Positions 8,977-19,954 of a DNA stretch of 64,000 nucleotides are shown one piece after another. The DNA comes from Pseudoxanthomonas spadix (GTDB lineage: Bacteria; Pseudomonadota; Gammaproteobacteria; Xanthomonadales; Xanthomonadaceae), in assembly GCF_003703395.1 (NCBI RefSeq), contig NZ_RDQN01000004.1, positions 62,001 to 126,000 of the forward strand, written 5' to 3'. The number at the start of each line of letters is the position of its first letter. Positions within the stretch are counted from its first letter, which is position 1. A program made the translations under genes and the position numbers. Below the pieces are notes generated by a model, which did no database searches, had not been told where the DNA came from, and saw only the letters and a program-made list of their open reading frames with translations.

Positions 8977-9681
8977 TTACCCGGCGTTGGCCCGGTCCCG
9001 GCTCCCCGGCGCCGGGCGGCTTCCGAACAACGCCGTGCCGATGCGGACCATCGTCGCGCCTTCGGCCACGGCCAGGGCGAAGTCCCCGCTCATGCCCATC
9101 GACAAGGTGTCCACGCCCGGATGCGCGGCCGCCAGCGCGTCGAACAGCGCCTTCATGCGGGCAAAGGCCGCGCGCCGCAGCGCCGGATCTGCATGCGGGG
9201 CGGGAATGGCCATCAGCCCGCGCAGGGCCAGGGTCGGTCGGGCCGCCACCCATGCCGCCAGCGCCTGGATCTGGTCCGGCGCGCAGCCGTGTTTGCCGGC
9301 TTCGTCATCGATGTTGACCTGGAGCAGCACGTTCAGCGGGGCGCGCCCGGGCGGGCGGGCCGCGGCCAGCGCGTCCACCAGCTTGGGCCGGTCCACGCTC
9401 TGCACCCAGTCGAACAGCTCGGCGGCCAGCGCGGCCTTGTTCGACTGCAGGTGGCCGATCAGGTGCCACTCCAGTCCCGGCCTGTCCAGTTCGGCCCGCT
9501 TGGCCTGCGCTTCCTGGACGTAGTTCTCTGCAAAAACCCGTTGCCCGGCATCGGCCAGCTCGGCCACGGCCGCGGCCGGCTGGAACTTGGACACCGCCAC
9601 CAGCGTGGGCATGGGCCGGCCGGCCGCGGCGGCGGCCTTGCGCAGTGCGTTGCGGATGTCGGCAAGACGCTGGGATAGCAC
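8977..9681 (-). CDS. yggS: YggS-family PLP homeostasis protein
   Basis: YggS/PLPBP proteins bind pyridoxal 5'-phosphate without known catalysis and keep PLP and amino/keto-acid pools in balance. The 234-residue protein shows the PLP lysine in LVAVSKFQP (K32), GENYVQEA-like FAENYVQEA, WHLIGHLQSNK, and the C-terminal phosphate-binding SMGMSGDFALAVAEGATMVRIGTALFG. It starts with GTG at 9679-9681. The gene is divergent from pilT, and the next gene on its strand is proC; the yggS-proC neighbourhood beside pilT is widespread in proteobacteria. Cytosolic. Confidence 0.95.
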   Translation of the reverse strand: MLSQRLADIRNALRKAAAAAGRPMPTLVAVSKFQPAAAVAELADAGQRVFAENYVQEAQAKRAELDRPGLEWHLIGHLQSNKAALAAELFDWVQSVDRPKLVDALAAARPPGRAPLNVLLQVNIDDEAGKHGCAPDQIQALAAWVAARPTLALRGLMAIPAPHADPALRRAAFARMKALFDALAAAHPGVDTLSMGMSGDFALAVAEGATMVRIGTALFGSRPAPGSRDRANAG

Positions 9682-9694
9682 GTAAACAGGGCCG

Positions 9695-9722
9695 TTGGCA
9701 GCTGCGGGAAGGAGGCTATACT
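9695..9722 (+). promoter_or_regulatory. Sigma-70-type promoter for pilT(U)
   Basis: TTGGCA at 9695-9700 and TATACT at 9717-9722 are separated by 16 bp, a near-consensus housekeeping promoter. It reads towards pilT, whose ATG lies 58 bp after the -10 box, and its upstream edge abuts the divergent yggS start. Confidence 0.6.
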
Positions 9723-9780
9723 GCCTTTTGGGGATGTACGGTTCCAGTTGGCAGCACCTTTCAGGGGGAATACCCAGCGC

Positions 9781-10818
9781 ATGGATATCGCCGAACTACT
9801 GGCCTTCTCGGTCAAGAACAAGGCCTCGGACCTGCATCTGTCCGCCGGCCTGCCACCGATGATCCGGGTGGACGGCGACGTCCGCCGCATCAACATCCCC
9901 GCGCTGGACCACAAGCAGGTCCACGCCCTTGTCTACGACATCATGTCCGACAAGCAGCGCCGCGATTATGAAGAGTTCCTCGAGGTCGACTTTTCCTTCG
10001 AGATTCCCTCGCTGGCCCGCTTCCGGGTCAACGCGTTCAACCAGAACCGCGGCGCCGGCGCGGTGTTCCGGACCATCCCCTCCGAGGTGCTGAGCCTGGA
10101 GGACCTCGGCTGCCCGCCGCTGTTCCGCGAGATGATCCAGCAGCCGCAGGGCCTGATCCTGGTCACCGGCCCGACCGGTTCGGGCAAGTCGACCACGCTG
10201 GCGGCGATGATCGACTTCATCAACAAGAACGAATACGGCCACATCCTCACCGTCGAGGACCCGATCGAATTCGTCCACACCTCGCAGAAGTGCCTGATCA
10301 ACCAGCGCGAGGTGCATCGCGACACCCACGGCTTCAACGAGGCGCTGCGCTCGGCCCTGCGCGAGGACCCCGACTACATCCTGGTCGGCGAGCTGCGCGA
10401 CCTGGAGACCATCCGCCTGGCGCTGACCGCCGCCGAAACCGGCCACCTGGTGTTCGGCACCTTGCACACCTCGTCGGCGGCCAAGACCATCGACCGCATC
10501 ATCGACGTCTTTCCTGCCGGCGAAAAACCGATGGTCCGCTCGATGCTGTCCGAGTCGCTGCGCTCGGTGATCTCCCAGGCGCTGCTGAAGAAGGTCGGCG
10601 GCGGCCGCACCGCGGCCTGGGAGATCATGGTCGGCACCCCGGCGATCCGTAACCTGATCCGCGAGGACAAGGTGGCGCAGATGTATTCGGCGATCCAGAC
10701 CGGCCAGCAGTACGGCATGATGACCCTGGACCAGCACCTGCAGGACCTGGTCAAGCGCAGCCAAGTCACCCGCAACCAGGCCAGGGAATACGCCAAGGAC
10801 AAGCGGTTGTTCGAGTGA
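9781..10818 (+). CDS. pilT: Type IV pilus twitching motility ATPase PilT
   Basis: PilT is the hexameric cytoplasmic ATPase that drives pilus retraction in twitching motility. The 345-residue protein has the N-terminal PAS-like domain start MDIAELLAFSVKNKASDLHL, Walker A GPTGSGKST (about residues 133-141), the Asp-box IEFVH context TVEDPIEFVH, Walker B DYILVGELRD, the His box TAAETGHLVFGTLHT, and the C-terminal AIRNLIRE motif required for retraction in homologues. The ATG at 9781 matches family N-termini; the frame is open 11 codons upstream but without family resemblance. pilU follows on the same strand 156 bp later. Confidence 0.97.
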   Translation: MDIAELLAFSVKNKASDLHLSAGLPPMIRVDGDVRRINIPALDHKQVHALVYDIMSDKQRRDYEEFLEVDFSFEIPSLARFRVNAFNQNRGAGAVFRTIPSEVLSLEDLGCPPLFREMIQQPQGLILVTGPTGSGKSTTLAAMIDFINKNEYGHILTVEDPIEFVHTSQKCLINQREVHRDTHGFNEALRSALREDPDYILVGELRDLETIRLALTAAETGHLVFGTLHTSSAAKTIDRIIDVFPAGEKPMVRSMLSESLRSVISQALLKKVGGGRTAAWEIMVGTPAIRNLIREDKVAQMYSAIQTGQQYGMMTLDQHLQDLVKRSQVTRNQAREYAKDKRLFE

Positions 10819-10934
10819 GGCCGGGCGTGGACCTGCGACCGGCAAAGGCGACCAACGGATTTTTGCGAGATTTCCCACACGACAGGGACGAGGATGATCC
10901 CGGATCCGAGAGCGGTGTCAGCTGTGGCTGAGCC

Positions 10935-10962
10935 GGGTCCCGGGTCCCGGGTCCCGGGTCCC
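10935..10962 (+). repeat. Four tandem GGGTCCC heptamers abutting the pilU ribosome-binding site
   Basis: Four exact copies of GGGTCCC end at 10962, and GGAG at 10963-10966 is the pilU ribosome-binding site. Because GGGTCCC is nearly self-complementary, the stretch can fold in several registers next to the site. Similar GGGACTC-type DNA occurs in the 5' end of proC and within hrpA. Confidence 0.75.
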
Positions 10963-10974
10963 GGAGACTCCCAG

Positions 10975-12105
10975 ATGAGCACCATCGACTTCACCTCGTT
11001 CCTCAAGCTGATGGCGCACCAGAAGGCGTCGGACCTGTTCATCACCTCGGGCATGCCGCCCTCGATCAAGGTGCACGGCAAGCTCTCGCCGATCACCCAG
11101 ACGCCGCTGACCCCGCAGCAGTCGCGCGACCTGGTGCTCAACGTGATGACCCCGGCCCAGCGCGAGGAGTTCGAAAAGACCCACGAGTGCAACTTCGCCA
11201 TCGGCGTGGCCGGCGTCGGCCGCTTCCGCGTCAGCTGCTTCTACCAGCGCAACCAGGTCGGCATGGTGCTGCGCCGGATCGAGACCAGGATCCCCAGCAT
11301 CGACGAGCTGAACCTGCCGCCGGTGGTCAAGACCCTGGCCATGACCAAGCGCGGCATCATCCTGTTCGTGGGCGCCACCGGCACCGGCAAGTCGACCTCG
11401 CTGGCGGCGATGATCGGCTACCGCAACCAGAACTCGACCGGCCACATCATCACCATCGAGGACCCGATCGAATTCGTGCACAAGCACGAGGGCTGCATCA
11501 TCACCCAGCGCGAGGTCGGCATCGATACCGACAGCTGGGAGAACGCGCTGAAGAACACCCTGCGCCAGGCGCCGGACGTGATCATGATCGGCGAGGTGCG
11601 CACCCGCGAAGGCATGGACCATGCGATCTCCTTCGCCGAAACCGGCCACCTGGTGCTGTGCACGCTGCATGCCAACAACGCCAACCAGGCGATGGACCGG
11701 ATCATCAATTTCTTCCCCGAAGACCGCCGCAACCAGCTGCTGATGGACCTGTCGCTGAACCTCAAGGGCGTGGTCGCCCAGCAGCTGGTGCCCACGCCGG
11801 ACGGCAAGGGCCGCCGGGTGGCGATGGAGATCATGCTGGGCACGCCGCTGATCCAGGACTACATCCGCGAAGGGGAGATCCACAAGCTCAAGGAGGTCAT
11901 GAAGGAATCGACCAACTTGGGCATGAAGACCTTCGACCAGAGCCTGTTCGAGCTCTACCAGGCCGGCGAGATCTCCTACGAGGACGCGCTGCGCCATGCC
12001 GACTCGCAGAACGAGGTGCGCCTGCGCATCAAGCTGGCCCAGGGCGGCGATGCCCGCACCCTGGCGCAGGGCCTGGACGGGGTCGAAGTGGCCGAAATGC
12101 GCTGA
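10975..12105 (+). CDS. pilU: PilT/PilU-type retraction ATPase PilU
   Basis: PilU is the PilT paralogue that supports retraction of type IV pili, especially under load. The 376-residue protein has Walker A GATGTGKST, TIEDPIEFVHKHEGC, Walker B DVIMIGEVRT, and SFAETGHLVLCTLHANNA. It carries the longer C-terminus typical of PilU (LRHADSQNEVRLRIKLAQGG). The ATG at 10975 has GGAG eight bases upstream; an earlier in-frame start at 10894 would add 27 residues encoded by the GGGTCCC repeat and is unlikely. It follows pilT on the same strand and may also be served by pilT's promoter. Confidence 0.96.
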   Translation: MSTIDFTSFLKLMAHQKASDLFITSGMPPSIKVHGKLSPITQTPLTPQQSRDLVLNVMTPAQREEFEKTHECNFAIGVAGVGRFRVSCFYQRNQVGMVLRRIETRIPSIDELNLPPVVKTLAMTKRGIILFVGATGTGKSTSLAAMIGYRNQNSTGHIITIEDPIEFVHKHEGCIITQREVGIDTDSWENALKNTLRQAPDVIMIGEVRTREGMDHAISFAETGHLVLCTLHANNANQAMDRIINFFPEDRRNQLLMDLSLNLKGVVAQQLVPTPDGKGRRVAMEIMLGTPLIQDYIREGEIHKLKEVMKESTNLGMKTFDQSLFELYQAGEISYEDALRHADSQNEVRLRIKLAQGGDARTLAQGLDGVEVAEMR

Positions 12106-12464
12106 TCGAGCGCCGCATCGTCAGGTCCAGACAAAAGCCGCCGACCGGCGGCGCGCGCGGGGCGGACCGGCATCTTGCCGGGACCGTTGCGGCCGCGATT
12201 CCCCGGCCTTGCCGGCGATGCCCGCATCGCCTGGGCAGTGCATCGGCTCCCAGGCGTGCTCCCTGCTGCGGCGCTGGGCCGACGACACGCACATGGCGCC
12301 GCGGTCTTCGGCGCCGGGTGCGGTGGTGCCGGGTCTGGTGTCGATGTTCAACCATCGGCCGCACCGGTACCGGGGGGAGTGACTCCCCGGTTGCCGATGG
12401 TTCTGGGACTTGGTGCCGCCGGCGCCAGTGTGCGTTACCTGCGCGGTGGCCGACGGAGTAGAGT
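12106..12464. other. Gene-free stretch between pilU and copL
   Basis: No plausible gene is seen in either direction. A small GC-rich hairpin GCCGCC-GACC-GGCGGC at 12137-12152 lies just after pilU but lacks a downstream T-run on the plus strand, so termination there is doubtful. The distal part must carry the control region of the copper cluster, but no operator can be named with confidence. Confidence 0.5.
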
Positions 12465-12890
12465 ATGCGCATGCCCACCGGATCCGTCCTGCTGCGACTG
12501 TTCCTGATCCTTGCCCTGGTCTTCAACGGGGCGGGGTCGGCGGCGGCGTTGGTCCATGCGACGGGTCAGGAGATGGCGGCCATGGACGGGCAGCCAATGG
12601 CCGCCGCCGCTGATGCCTCCTGCCATGAGGCGATGGCATCCATGCATGGCGCGGGCAGCGAACCCGGCGCTGCCGTGCCGCAGGCGCCGGACAAGGACAA
12701 AGCCGCGGACGGCGCCGATTGCTGCAAGTCCGGTGCCTGCCACTGCGGCTGCGCGCAAGGCCCTTGTGCCGCCTTGCCGCTGCGGTCCCAGGCTCCGGTG
12801 GTGGGGCTGCTTGCGCCCGGCATCGGCGCCCTGGCGGTCGGGCATCCCAACCCGGCCGTGCCGCATCTGATTCGACCTCCCATCGGCTAA
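12465..12890 (+). CDS. copL: CopL-family copper-responsive leader/regulatory protein
   Basis: CopL is the short Cys/His/Met-rich protein that precedes copAB in Xanthomonas and is needed for copper-dependent expression of those genes. The 141-residue protein has a signal-like hydrophobic N-terminus (LLRLFLILALVFNGAGSAAAL), a Met/His region, the cysteine cluster DCCKSGACHCGCAQGPC, and the family's C-terminal LIRPPIG. The ATG at 12465 has GGAG at 12455-12458 with six bases between; an ATG two codons later is less well spaced. copA follows 128 bp downstream. How CopL works (metal sensing, or a leader-peptide effect) is not settled by the sequence. Confidence 0.88.
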   Translation: MRMPTGSVLLRLFLILALVFNGAGSAAALVHATGQEMAAMDGQPMAAAADASCHEAMASMHGAGSEPGAAVPQAPDKDKAADGADCCKSGACHCGCAQGPCAALPLRSQAPVVGLLAPGIGALAVGHPNPAVPHLIRPPIG

Positions 12891-13018
12891 GCGTCCCCAT
12901 CGGCGTCCCTGCGATGCCGATCTTCCCGTGCCCGACCAACGGCCTTGGCCGTGTCAGGGCATCGGCCAGGGCCGGCATCCTTGCGCCGGCCGTTGTTGAC
13001 GCTTTCAATGGAGTTTGC

Positions 13019-14863
13019 ATGTCATCCGATTCCTTCGGCTTCGGCGCCCCGGGCGGGCTGTCGCGACGCCGTTTCGTGCAGGGCCTGGCCGCCGGCGGTA
13101 CGGCGCTGGGTCTGGGGCTGTGGCCCAGGCCCAGTTGGGCGCTGAAGGGCCCCGGCAACGCCAACGTCCTGGCCGGGACCGAGTTCGACCTGGTCATCGG
13201 CCAAACCCCGGTGAATTTCACTGGCCGCACCCGGCCTGCGATCACCGTCAACGGCTCGCTGCCGGCGCCGATCCTGCGCTGGCGCGAAGGCAGCACGGTC
13301 AACCTTCGCGTCTCCAACGCGCTGCCGGCCGGTTCGATCCATGGCGCGGAGACCTCGATCCACTGGCATGGCGTGTTGCTGCCGGCCAACATGGACGGCG
13401 TGCCGGGGATGAGCTTCAACGGCATCGGCCGTGGCGAGCGTTATCTGTACCGCTTCCACGTCCGCCAGGCCGGCACCTACTGGTACCACAGCCACTCCGG
13501 GTTCCAGGAGCAGGACGGGCTGTACGGGGCGCTGATCATCGATCCGATCGAGCCTGAGCCATTCGCCTACGACCGCGACTACGTGGTGCAGCTCTCGGAC
13601 TGGACCGATCTGAGCGGCCAGGCGCTGTTTGCGCGGCTGAAGAAGATGTCCAGCCATGACAACTACTACAAGCGTACCGTCGGTGACTTCCTTCAGGACG
13701 TGCGCGAGGACGGCCTGAAGGCGACCCTGGCCGACCGCCGGATGTGGGGTGCGATGCGGATGTCGCCAACCGACCTGTCCGACGTCAATGCCCACACCTA
13801 CACCTACCTGATCAATGGCACGACCGCGCTGGGCAACTGGACCGCGCTGTTCAGGCCGGGCGAGAAGCTGCGCCTGCGCTTCATCAACAGTGCCGCCATG
13901 ACCTACTTCGATGTCCGCATCCCCGGCCTGAAGATGACCGTGGTCGCCGTCGATGGCCAGTACGTGCATCCGGTGACGGTCGAGGAGTTCCGGATTGCGG
14001 TCGCCGAAACCTTCGATGTGATCGTTCAGCCGTCGGGGCAGGACGCCTTCACCCTCTTCGCCCAGGACGCCGCGCGCACCGGCTACGTCAGTGGCACGCT
14101 GGCGGTGCGCGAGGGACTGCGCGCGCCGGTTCCGCCGGTCGATCCGCGGCCCATCCTGACCATGGTCGACATGGGCATGGACCACGACCAGCCCGGCAGC
14201 GGCCACGACGGCCATGACGCCGGCGCGGTCCAGGGCACGGCCGGGATGGAGCACGGCCGGCCGGCCGACGGACATGCCGGCCACGAGATGCCGGGCATGG
14301 GCATGCCCGGCATGGACGCCGGCGGCGGCATGCAGGCGCACCCGGCCAGCGAACGGGGCAATCCCCTGGTGGACAACCAGGCGATGTCACCGCGCTCGCG
14401 GCTGGACGACCCGGGCAACGGCCTGCGCGGCAACGGCCGCCAGGTGCTCAGCTATTCGATGCTGCGCAGCCTGTTCGAGGATCCGGACGGGCGCGACCCG
14501 TCCCGCGACCTGGAACTGCACCTGACCGGGCACATGGAGAAGTTCGCCTGGTCGTTCAATGGCGTGAAGTTCTCCGCGGCCGAACCGATCCGGCTCAGCT
14601 ACGGCGAACGGGTGCGCATCGTGCTGGTCAACGACACGATGATGGCCCACCCGATCCATCTGCATGGCATGTGGAGTGACCTGGAAGACGACCACGGCCG
14701 CTTCATGCTGCGCAAGCACACGCTGGACATGCCGCCGGGCAGCAGGCGCAGCTATCGGGTGCGCGCCGATGCGCTGGGCCGCTGGGCCTACCACTGCCAC
14801 CTGTTGATGCACATGGAAGCCGGGATGATGCGGGCGGTGCAGGTCGAGGAGGGCAAGTCATGA
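13019..14863 (+). CDS. copA: Multicopper oxidase, copper resistance protein CopA
   Basis: CopA of the Pseudomonas/Xanthomonas cop systems is a periplasmic multicopper oxidase that binds extra copper and probably oxidises Cu(I). The 614-residue precursor begins with a Tat signal (SRRRFVQGLAAGG). Copper-centre motifs appear in order: HWHG (115-118), HSHSG (157-161), HPIHLHG (about 544-550) and HCHLLMHMEAGM (about 591-602). Between them, about 381-446, lies a Met/His/Asp-rich linker (repeats such as MGMDHDQPGSGHDGHD and MPGMGMPGMD) typical of copper storage in this family. GGAG at 13010-13013 supports the start. Its stop overlaps the copB start as ATGA. Confidence 0.96.
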   Translation: MSSDSFGFGAPGGLSRRRFVQGLAAGGTALGLGLWPRPSWALKGPGNANVLAGTEFDLVIGQTPVNFTGRTRPAITVNGSLPAPILRWREGSTVNLRVSNALPAGSIHGAETSIHWHGVLLPANMDGVPGMSFNGIGRGERYLYRFHVRQAGTYWYHSHSGFQEQDGLYGALIIDPIEPEPFAYDRDYVVQLSDWTDLSGQALFARLKKMSSHDNYYKRTVGDFLQDVREDGLKATLADRRMWGAMRMSPTDLSDVNAHTYTYLINGTTALGNWTALFRPGEKLRLRFINSAAMTYFDVRIPGLKMTVVAVDGQYVHPVTVEEFRIAVAETFDVIVQPSGQDAFTLFAQDAARTGYVSGTLAVREGLRAPVPPVDPRPILTMVDMGMDHDQPGSGHDGHDAGAVQGTAGMEHGRPADGHAGHEMPGMGMPGMDAGGGMQAHPASERGNPLVDNQAMSPRSRLDDPGNGLRGNGRQVLSYSMLRSLFEDPDGRDPSRDLELHLTGHMEKFAWSFNGVKFSAAEPIRLSYGERVRIVLVNDTMMAHPIHLHGMWSDLEDDHGRFMLRKHTLDMPPGSRRSYRVRADALGRWAYHCHLLMHMEAGMMRAVQVEEGKS

Positions 14864-15996
14864 GCATGAGCGTCCTGCCGGTGCGGATCGGGATGCTGGC
14901 CCTGGCATTGGGTTCGGCCCTGCCCGTGGCGATGGCACAGCAAATGGACCATTCGAAGATGTCCATGCCGATGGACATGCCGCCGCCCGGGGCGCAGACG
15001 CCTGCGGTGGAAACGCCCACCGACGCCAGGCCCGCCGCGCCGAAGGAACAGGCCGGGCCAGCGGCGACACCTTCGCATGCCGGACACCAGCGGCCTGCAG
15101 GATCAGGATCGTCCGCGCCAGCGGTTGACCACGCCGCCATGGGCCACGATGCGCCGATGCAGGGCATGGACCATTCGGCGATGGGACACGACATGGGCAC
15201 CGTGCCCGGTCGCGCGCCGCAGCCGATGGCAGGCAGCGACCACCCGCAGCCCGGCCACGCCGGCATGTCGATGGCGCCCGCCGCGCCGCGCACGCCGATC
15301 CCGGCGCTGAGCGAGGCCGATCGCGCCGCCGCCGTGCCGCCTTCGATGGTCCATGCCACCACCGACAATGCGATCCACAGCTACAGCTTGCTCAACCGCC
15401 TGGAAGCCTGGGATGCCGATCCCGGCACGGCGCTGGCGTGGGAGGGCGAAGGCTGGATCGGGACCGATCTGGACCGCTTCTGGTGGCGTACCGAGGGCGA
15501 GCGCAGCGATGGGCGCACCGAAAGTGCCGATCTGGAGCTGCTCTACGGCCGCAGCGTGAGCAGGTGGTGGGACCTGGTCGGCGGGCTGCGCCACGACTTC
15601 AAGCCCGGCCAGTCGCAGAACTTTGCCGCCATCGGCGTGCAGGGCCTGGCGCCGCAGAAGTTCGAGGTGCGGGCCACGGCCTATCTTGGCGAACGGGGCC
15701 AGAGCGCGGCCCGGGTGGAGGGCGAGTACGAGCTATTGTTCAGCAACCGGCTGATCCTGCAGCCGCGCCTGGAAGTCACTGCCTGGGGCAAGGGCGATGC
15801 CTCCCGCGGCATCGGCTCGGGCCTGGCCACGGCCGAGCTGGGCCTGCGCCTGCGCTACGAATTCACCCGCAGGTTCGCCCCCTACGTTGGCCTGGTCCAC
15901 GAGCGCGCCTTCGGCAATACCGCCGAGCTGCGTCGCGACGCAGCCGAACCGCGCGATGACACCCGCATCGTCGTCGGCCTGCGCACCTGGTTCTGA
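14860..15996 (+). CDS. copB: Copper resistance protein CopB, outer membrane
   Basis: CopB is an outer-membrane beta-barrel partner of CopA. The 378-residue precursor has a Sec signal ending near MAQQ, then about 130 residues rich in Met and His (DHSKMSMPMDM, DHAAMGHDAPMQGMDHSAMGHDM), and a C-terminal barrel region of about 220 residues with alternating aromatic strands that closes with the terminal Phe of TRIVVGLRTWF. The ATG overlaps the copA stop (ATGA), indicating translational coupling. The metal-rich arm is the likely copper-binding part; transport versus sequestration cannot be decided from sequence. Confidence 0.95.
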   Translation: MSMSVLPVRIGMLALALGSALPVAMAQQMDHSKMSMPMDMPPPGAQTPAVETPTDARPAAPKEQAGPAATPSHAGHQRPAGSGSSAPAVDHAAMGHDAPMQGMDHSAMGHDMGTVPGRAPQPMAGSDHPQPGHAGMSMAPAAPRTPIPALSEADRAAAVPPSMVHATTDNAIHSYSLLNRLEAWDADPGTALAWEGEGWIGTDLDRFWWRTEGERSDGRTESADLELLYGRSVSRWWDLVGGLRHDFKPGQSQNFAAIGVQGLAPQKFEVRATAYLGERGQSAARVEGEYELLFSNRLILQPRLEVTAWGKGDASRGIGSGLATAELGLRLRYEFTRRFAPYVGLVHERAFGNTAELRRDAAEPRDDTRIVVGLRTWF

Positions 15997-16006
15997 GGAA
16001 GCACTG

Positions 16007-16501
16007 ATGGCAACCCCGATCCTGCGTCCAATCGTGTTTTTCGGCCTGCTATGGCTGGCGCTGGCTTCGCAGGGACAGGCTCCGGCGCCGCCTGCCGGGG
16101 CAGCTGCCCCTGCCGTCGCGGTTGCAGCCCAGCCGGCCGTCGATGCCGTCGATGCCTTTTCCGCTGCGCTGCAGGCCGGCGACCTGAGCGCTGCCGGTCG
16201 CTGGTTGGCCGATGACGTGCTGGTCCTGGAAAGCGGCGGCGCCGAGCGCTCCAAGGCCCAATACCTGCAAGGCCACGCCAGGCACGACGCGCAGTTCCTC
16301 AAGGACGCGCAGGTCCAGCCGAAGCAGCGCACGGCCCGTGCATCGGGCGATCTGGCCTGGGTTGGCAGCGAGAGCGAGGTCCACCTGACCCGGGACGGCA
16401 AGCCGCTGACCCTGCTGGCCACCGAAACCATGGTGCTGCGACGCACCGCGGACGGCTGGCGCATCGTCCACATCCACTGGTCATCCAGACCCAGGCGGTG
16501 A
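16007..16501 (+). CDS. Secreted NTF2-like (DUF4440/SnoaL-type) protein
   Basis: A 164-residue precursor with an N-terminal hydrophobic signal (FFGLLWLALASQGQA), an Ala/Pro-rich spacer and an NTF2-like fold domain: VDAFSAALQAGDLSAAGRWLADDVLVLESGG, then strands ending in TETMVLRRTADGWRIVHIHWSS, the typical C-terminal strand pattern. This family is often found in cop clusters of xanthomonads, but its role is unknown; a small-molecule or metal-related periplasmic function is only inferred from position. The ATG lies 10 bp after the copB stop, so it is probably co-transcribed. Confidence 0.8.
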   Translation: MATPILRPIVFFGLLWLALASQGQAPAPPAGAAAPAVAVAAQPAVDAVDAFSAALQAGDLSAAGRWLADDVLVLESGGAERSKAQYLQGHARHDAQFLKDAQVQPKQRTARASGDLAWVGSESEVHLTRDGKPLTLLATETMVLRRTADGWRIVHIHWSSRPRR

Positions 16502-16620
16502 AGGAGGCCGCCAGCTCGACCGGCTGCCGCCGGCCAGGCAGCAACCGGGGAATGCGTCAGTCACGCCGGATCGCCGAGTCGGTGACCGGTTCAACTTCAA
16601 TCCTTGAGAGGACCTACATC

Positions 16621-17142
16621 ATGAAATTCCTTCATTCCCTCGTCCTGGCTTCGACCGCCGCCCTCACCGGCGCCACCACCTGGGCCGCCCAGCCGGCCGC
16701 GCAAGCCAATCCCGCTCCCACCCAGACGACCCCGGCCAACGCCACCCCCGACTCCGCCACCGGCGCCGCGACGGCCGGGGACAACAGCCAGCGCATGGAC
16801 GCGCAGATCGCGGCCATGCGCCAGATGCACCAGAAGATGATGGACGCCAAGACACCCGAAGCGCGCCAGGCGCTCATGGCCGAACACATGAAAACCATGC
16901 AGGACGGCATGGCGATGATGAGCAGCATGAGCGGCATGGCTGGCATGGGCGGCATGGGTGGAGCCGGCAAGGGCGGCATGGCTGGCATGGGCGGCATGGG
17001 TGGAGCCGGCAAGGGCGGCATGAACGGCAAGATGCCCTCGGACATGGCGGCCCATCACCAGATGATGGCCAAGCGCATGGAGATGATGGAAACCATGATG
17101 CAGATGATGATGGACCGCCTGCCGGCCACACCAGCCAAGTGA
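16621..17142 (+). CDS. Met-rich secreted protein with 14-residue tandem repeat
   Basis: A 173-residue precursor with a Sec signal (KFLHSLVLASTAALTGATTWA), a Pro/Thr/Ala linker, and a mature part with very high Met content: MRQMHQKMMDAK, MKTMQDGMAMMSSMSGM, two identical 14-residue units GMAGMGGMGGAGKG, then MAAHHQMMAKRMEMMETMMQMMMDR. Many methionines and a few histidines suggest Cu(I) binding in the periplasm, fitting its place between copB and a copper ATPase. No catalytic domain is visible and the family is not one I can name. The upstream frame is open, but the ATG at 16621 directly precedes the signal peptide. Confidence 0.78.
   Translation: MKFLHSLVLASTAALTGATTWAAQPAAQANPAPTQTTPANATPDSATGAATAGDNSQRMDAQIAAMRQMHQKMMDAKTPEARQALMAEHMKTMQDGMAMMSSMSGMAGMGGMGGAGKGGMAGMGGMGGAGKGGMNGKMPSDMAAHHQMMAKRMEMMETMMQMMMDRLPATPAK
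16933..17016 (+). repeat. Two exact 42-bp tandem units inside the Met-rich gene
   Basis: 16933-16974 and 16975-17016 are identical and each encodes GMAGMGGMGGAGKG. The lack of any silent difference points to recent duplication, and the copy number is likely to vary between strains. Confidence 0.85.
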
Positions 17143-17180
17143 AGGCAGCGACGTAAACCCTGACCACGGGCCGGGCAGGC

Positions 17181-17212
17181 GCGGCGGCGGCGACCATCAT
17201 CGGCGCCGCCGC
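17181..17212. other. GC-rich hairpin between Met-rich gene and copper ATPase
   Basis: GCGGCGGCGGCG and CGGCGCCGCCGC pair over about 11 of 12 bases around an eight-base loop. It could slow transcription or protect the upstream mRNA, separating expression of the secreted proteins from the ATPase. There is no U-tract. Confidence 0.35.
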
Positions 17213-17315
17213 GGCGGATAAGGCCCGGTTGGCATGCGCGAGCGCAACGGCGAAGAGTGTGCCGGTTCGCGCATCGCCAATGTCATGCCTGCCCCCAAGC
17301 ATTCGGAGATAGACC

Positions 17316-19916
<2,601 letters not shown>

Positions 19917-19954
19917 AGGCGGGTGCCGGCGGGCAGCGCGGCCGGACGGAGGCG

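Noticed and set aside
9748-9780. Upstream in-frame start for pilT
   Set aside because: The added 11 residues do not resemble PilT N-termini; the ATG at 9781 gives the standard MDIAELL start.
12137-12152. Hairpin after pilU as an intrinsic terminator
   Set aside because: The stem is short and no T-run follows on the plus strand; an AAAA run precedes it, which would suit only leftward transcripts, and none is expected there.
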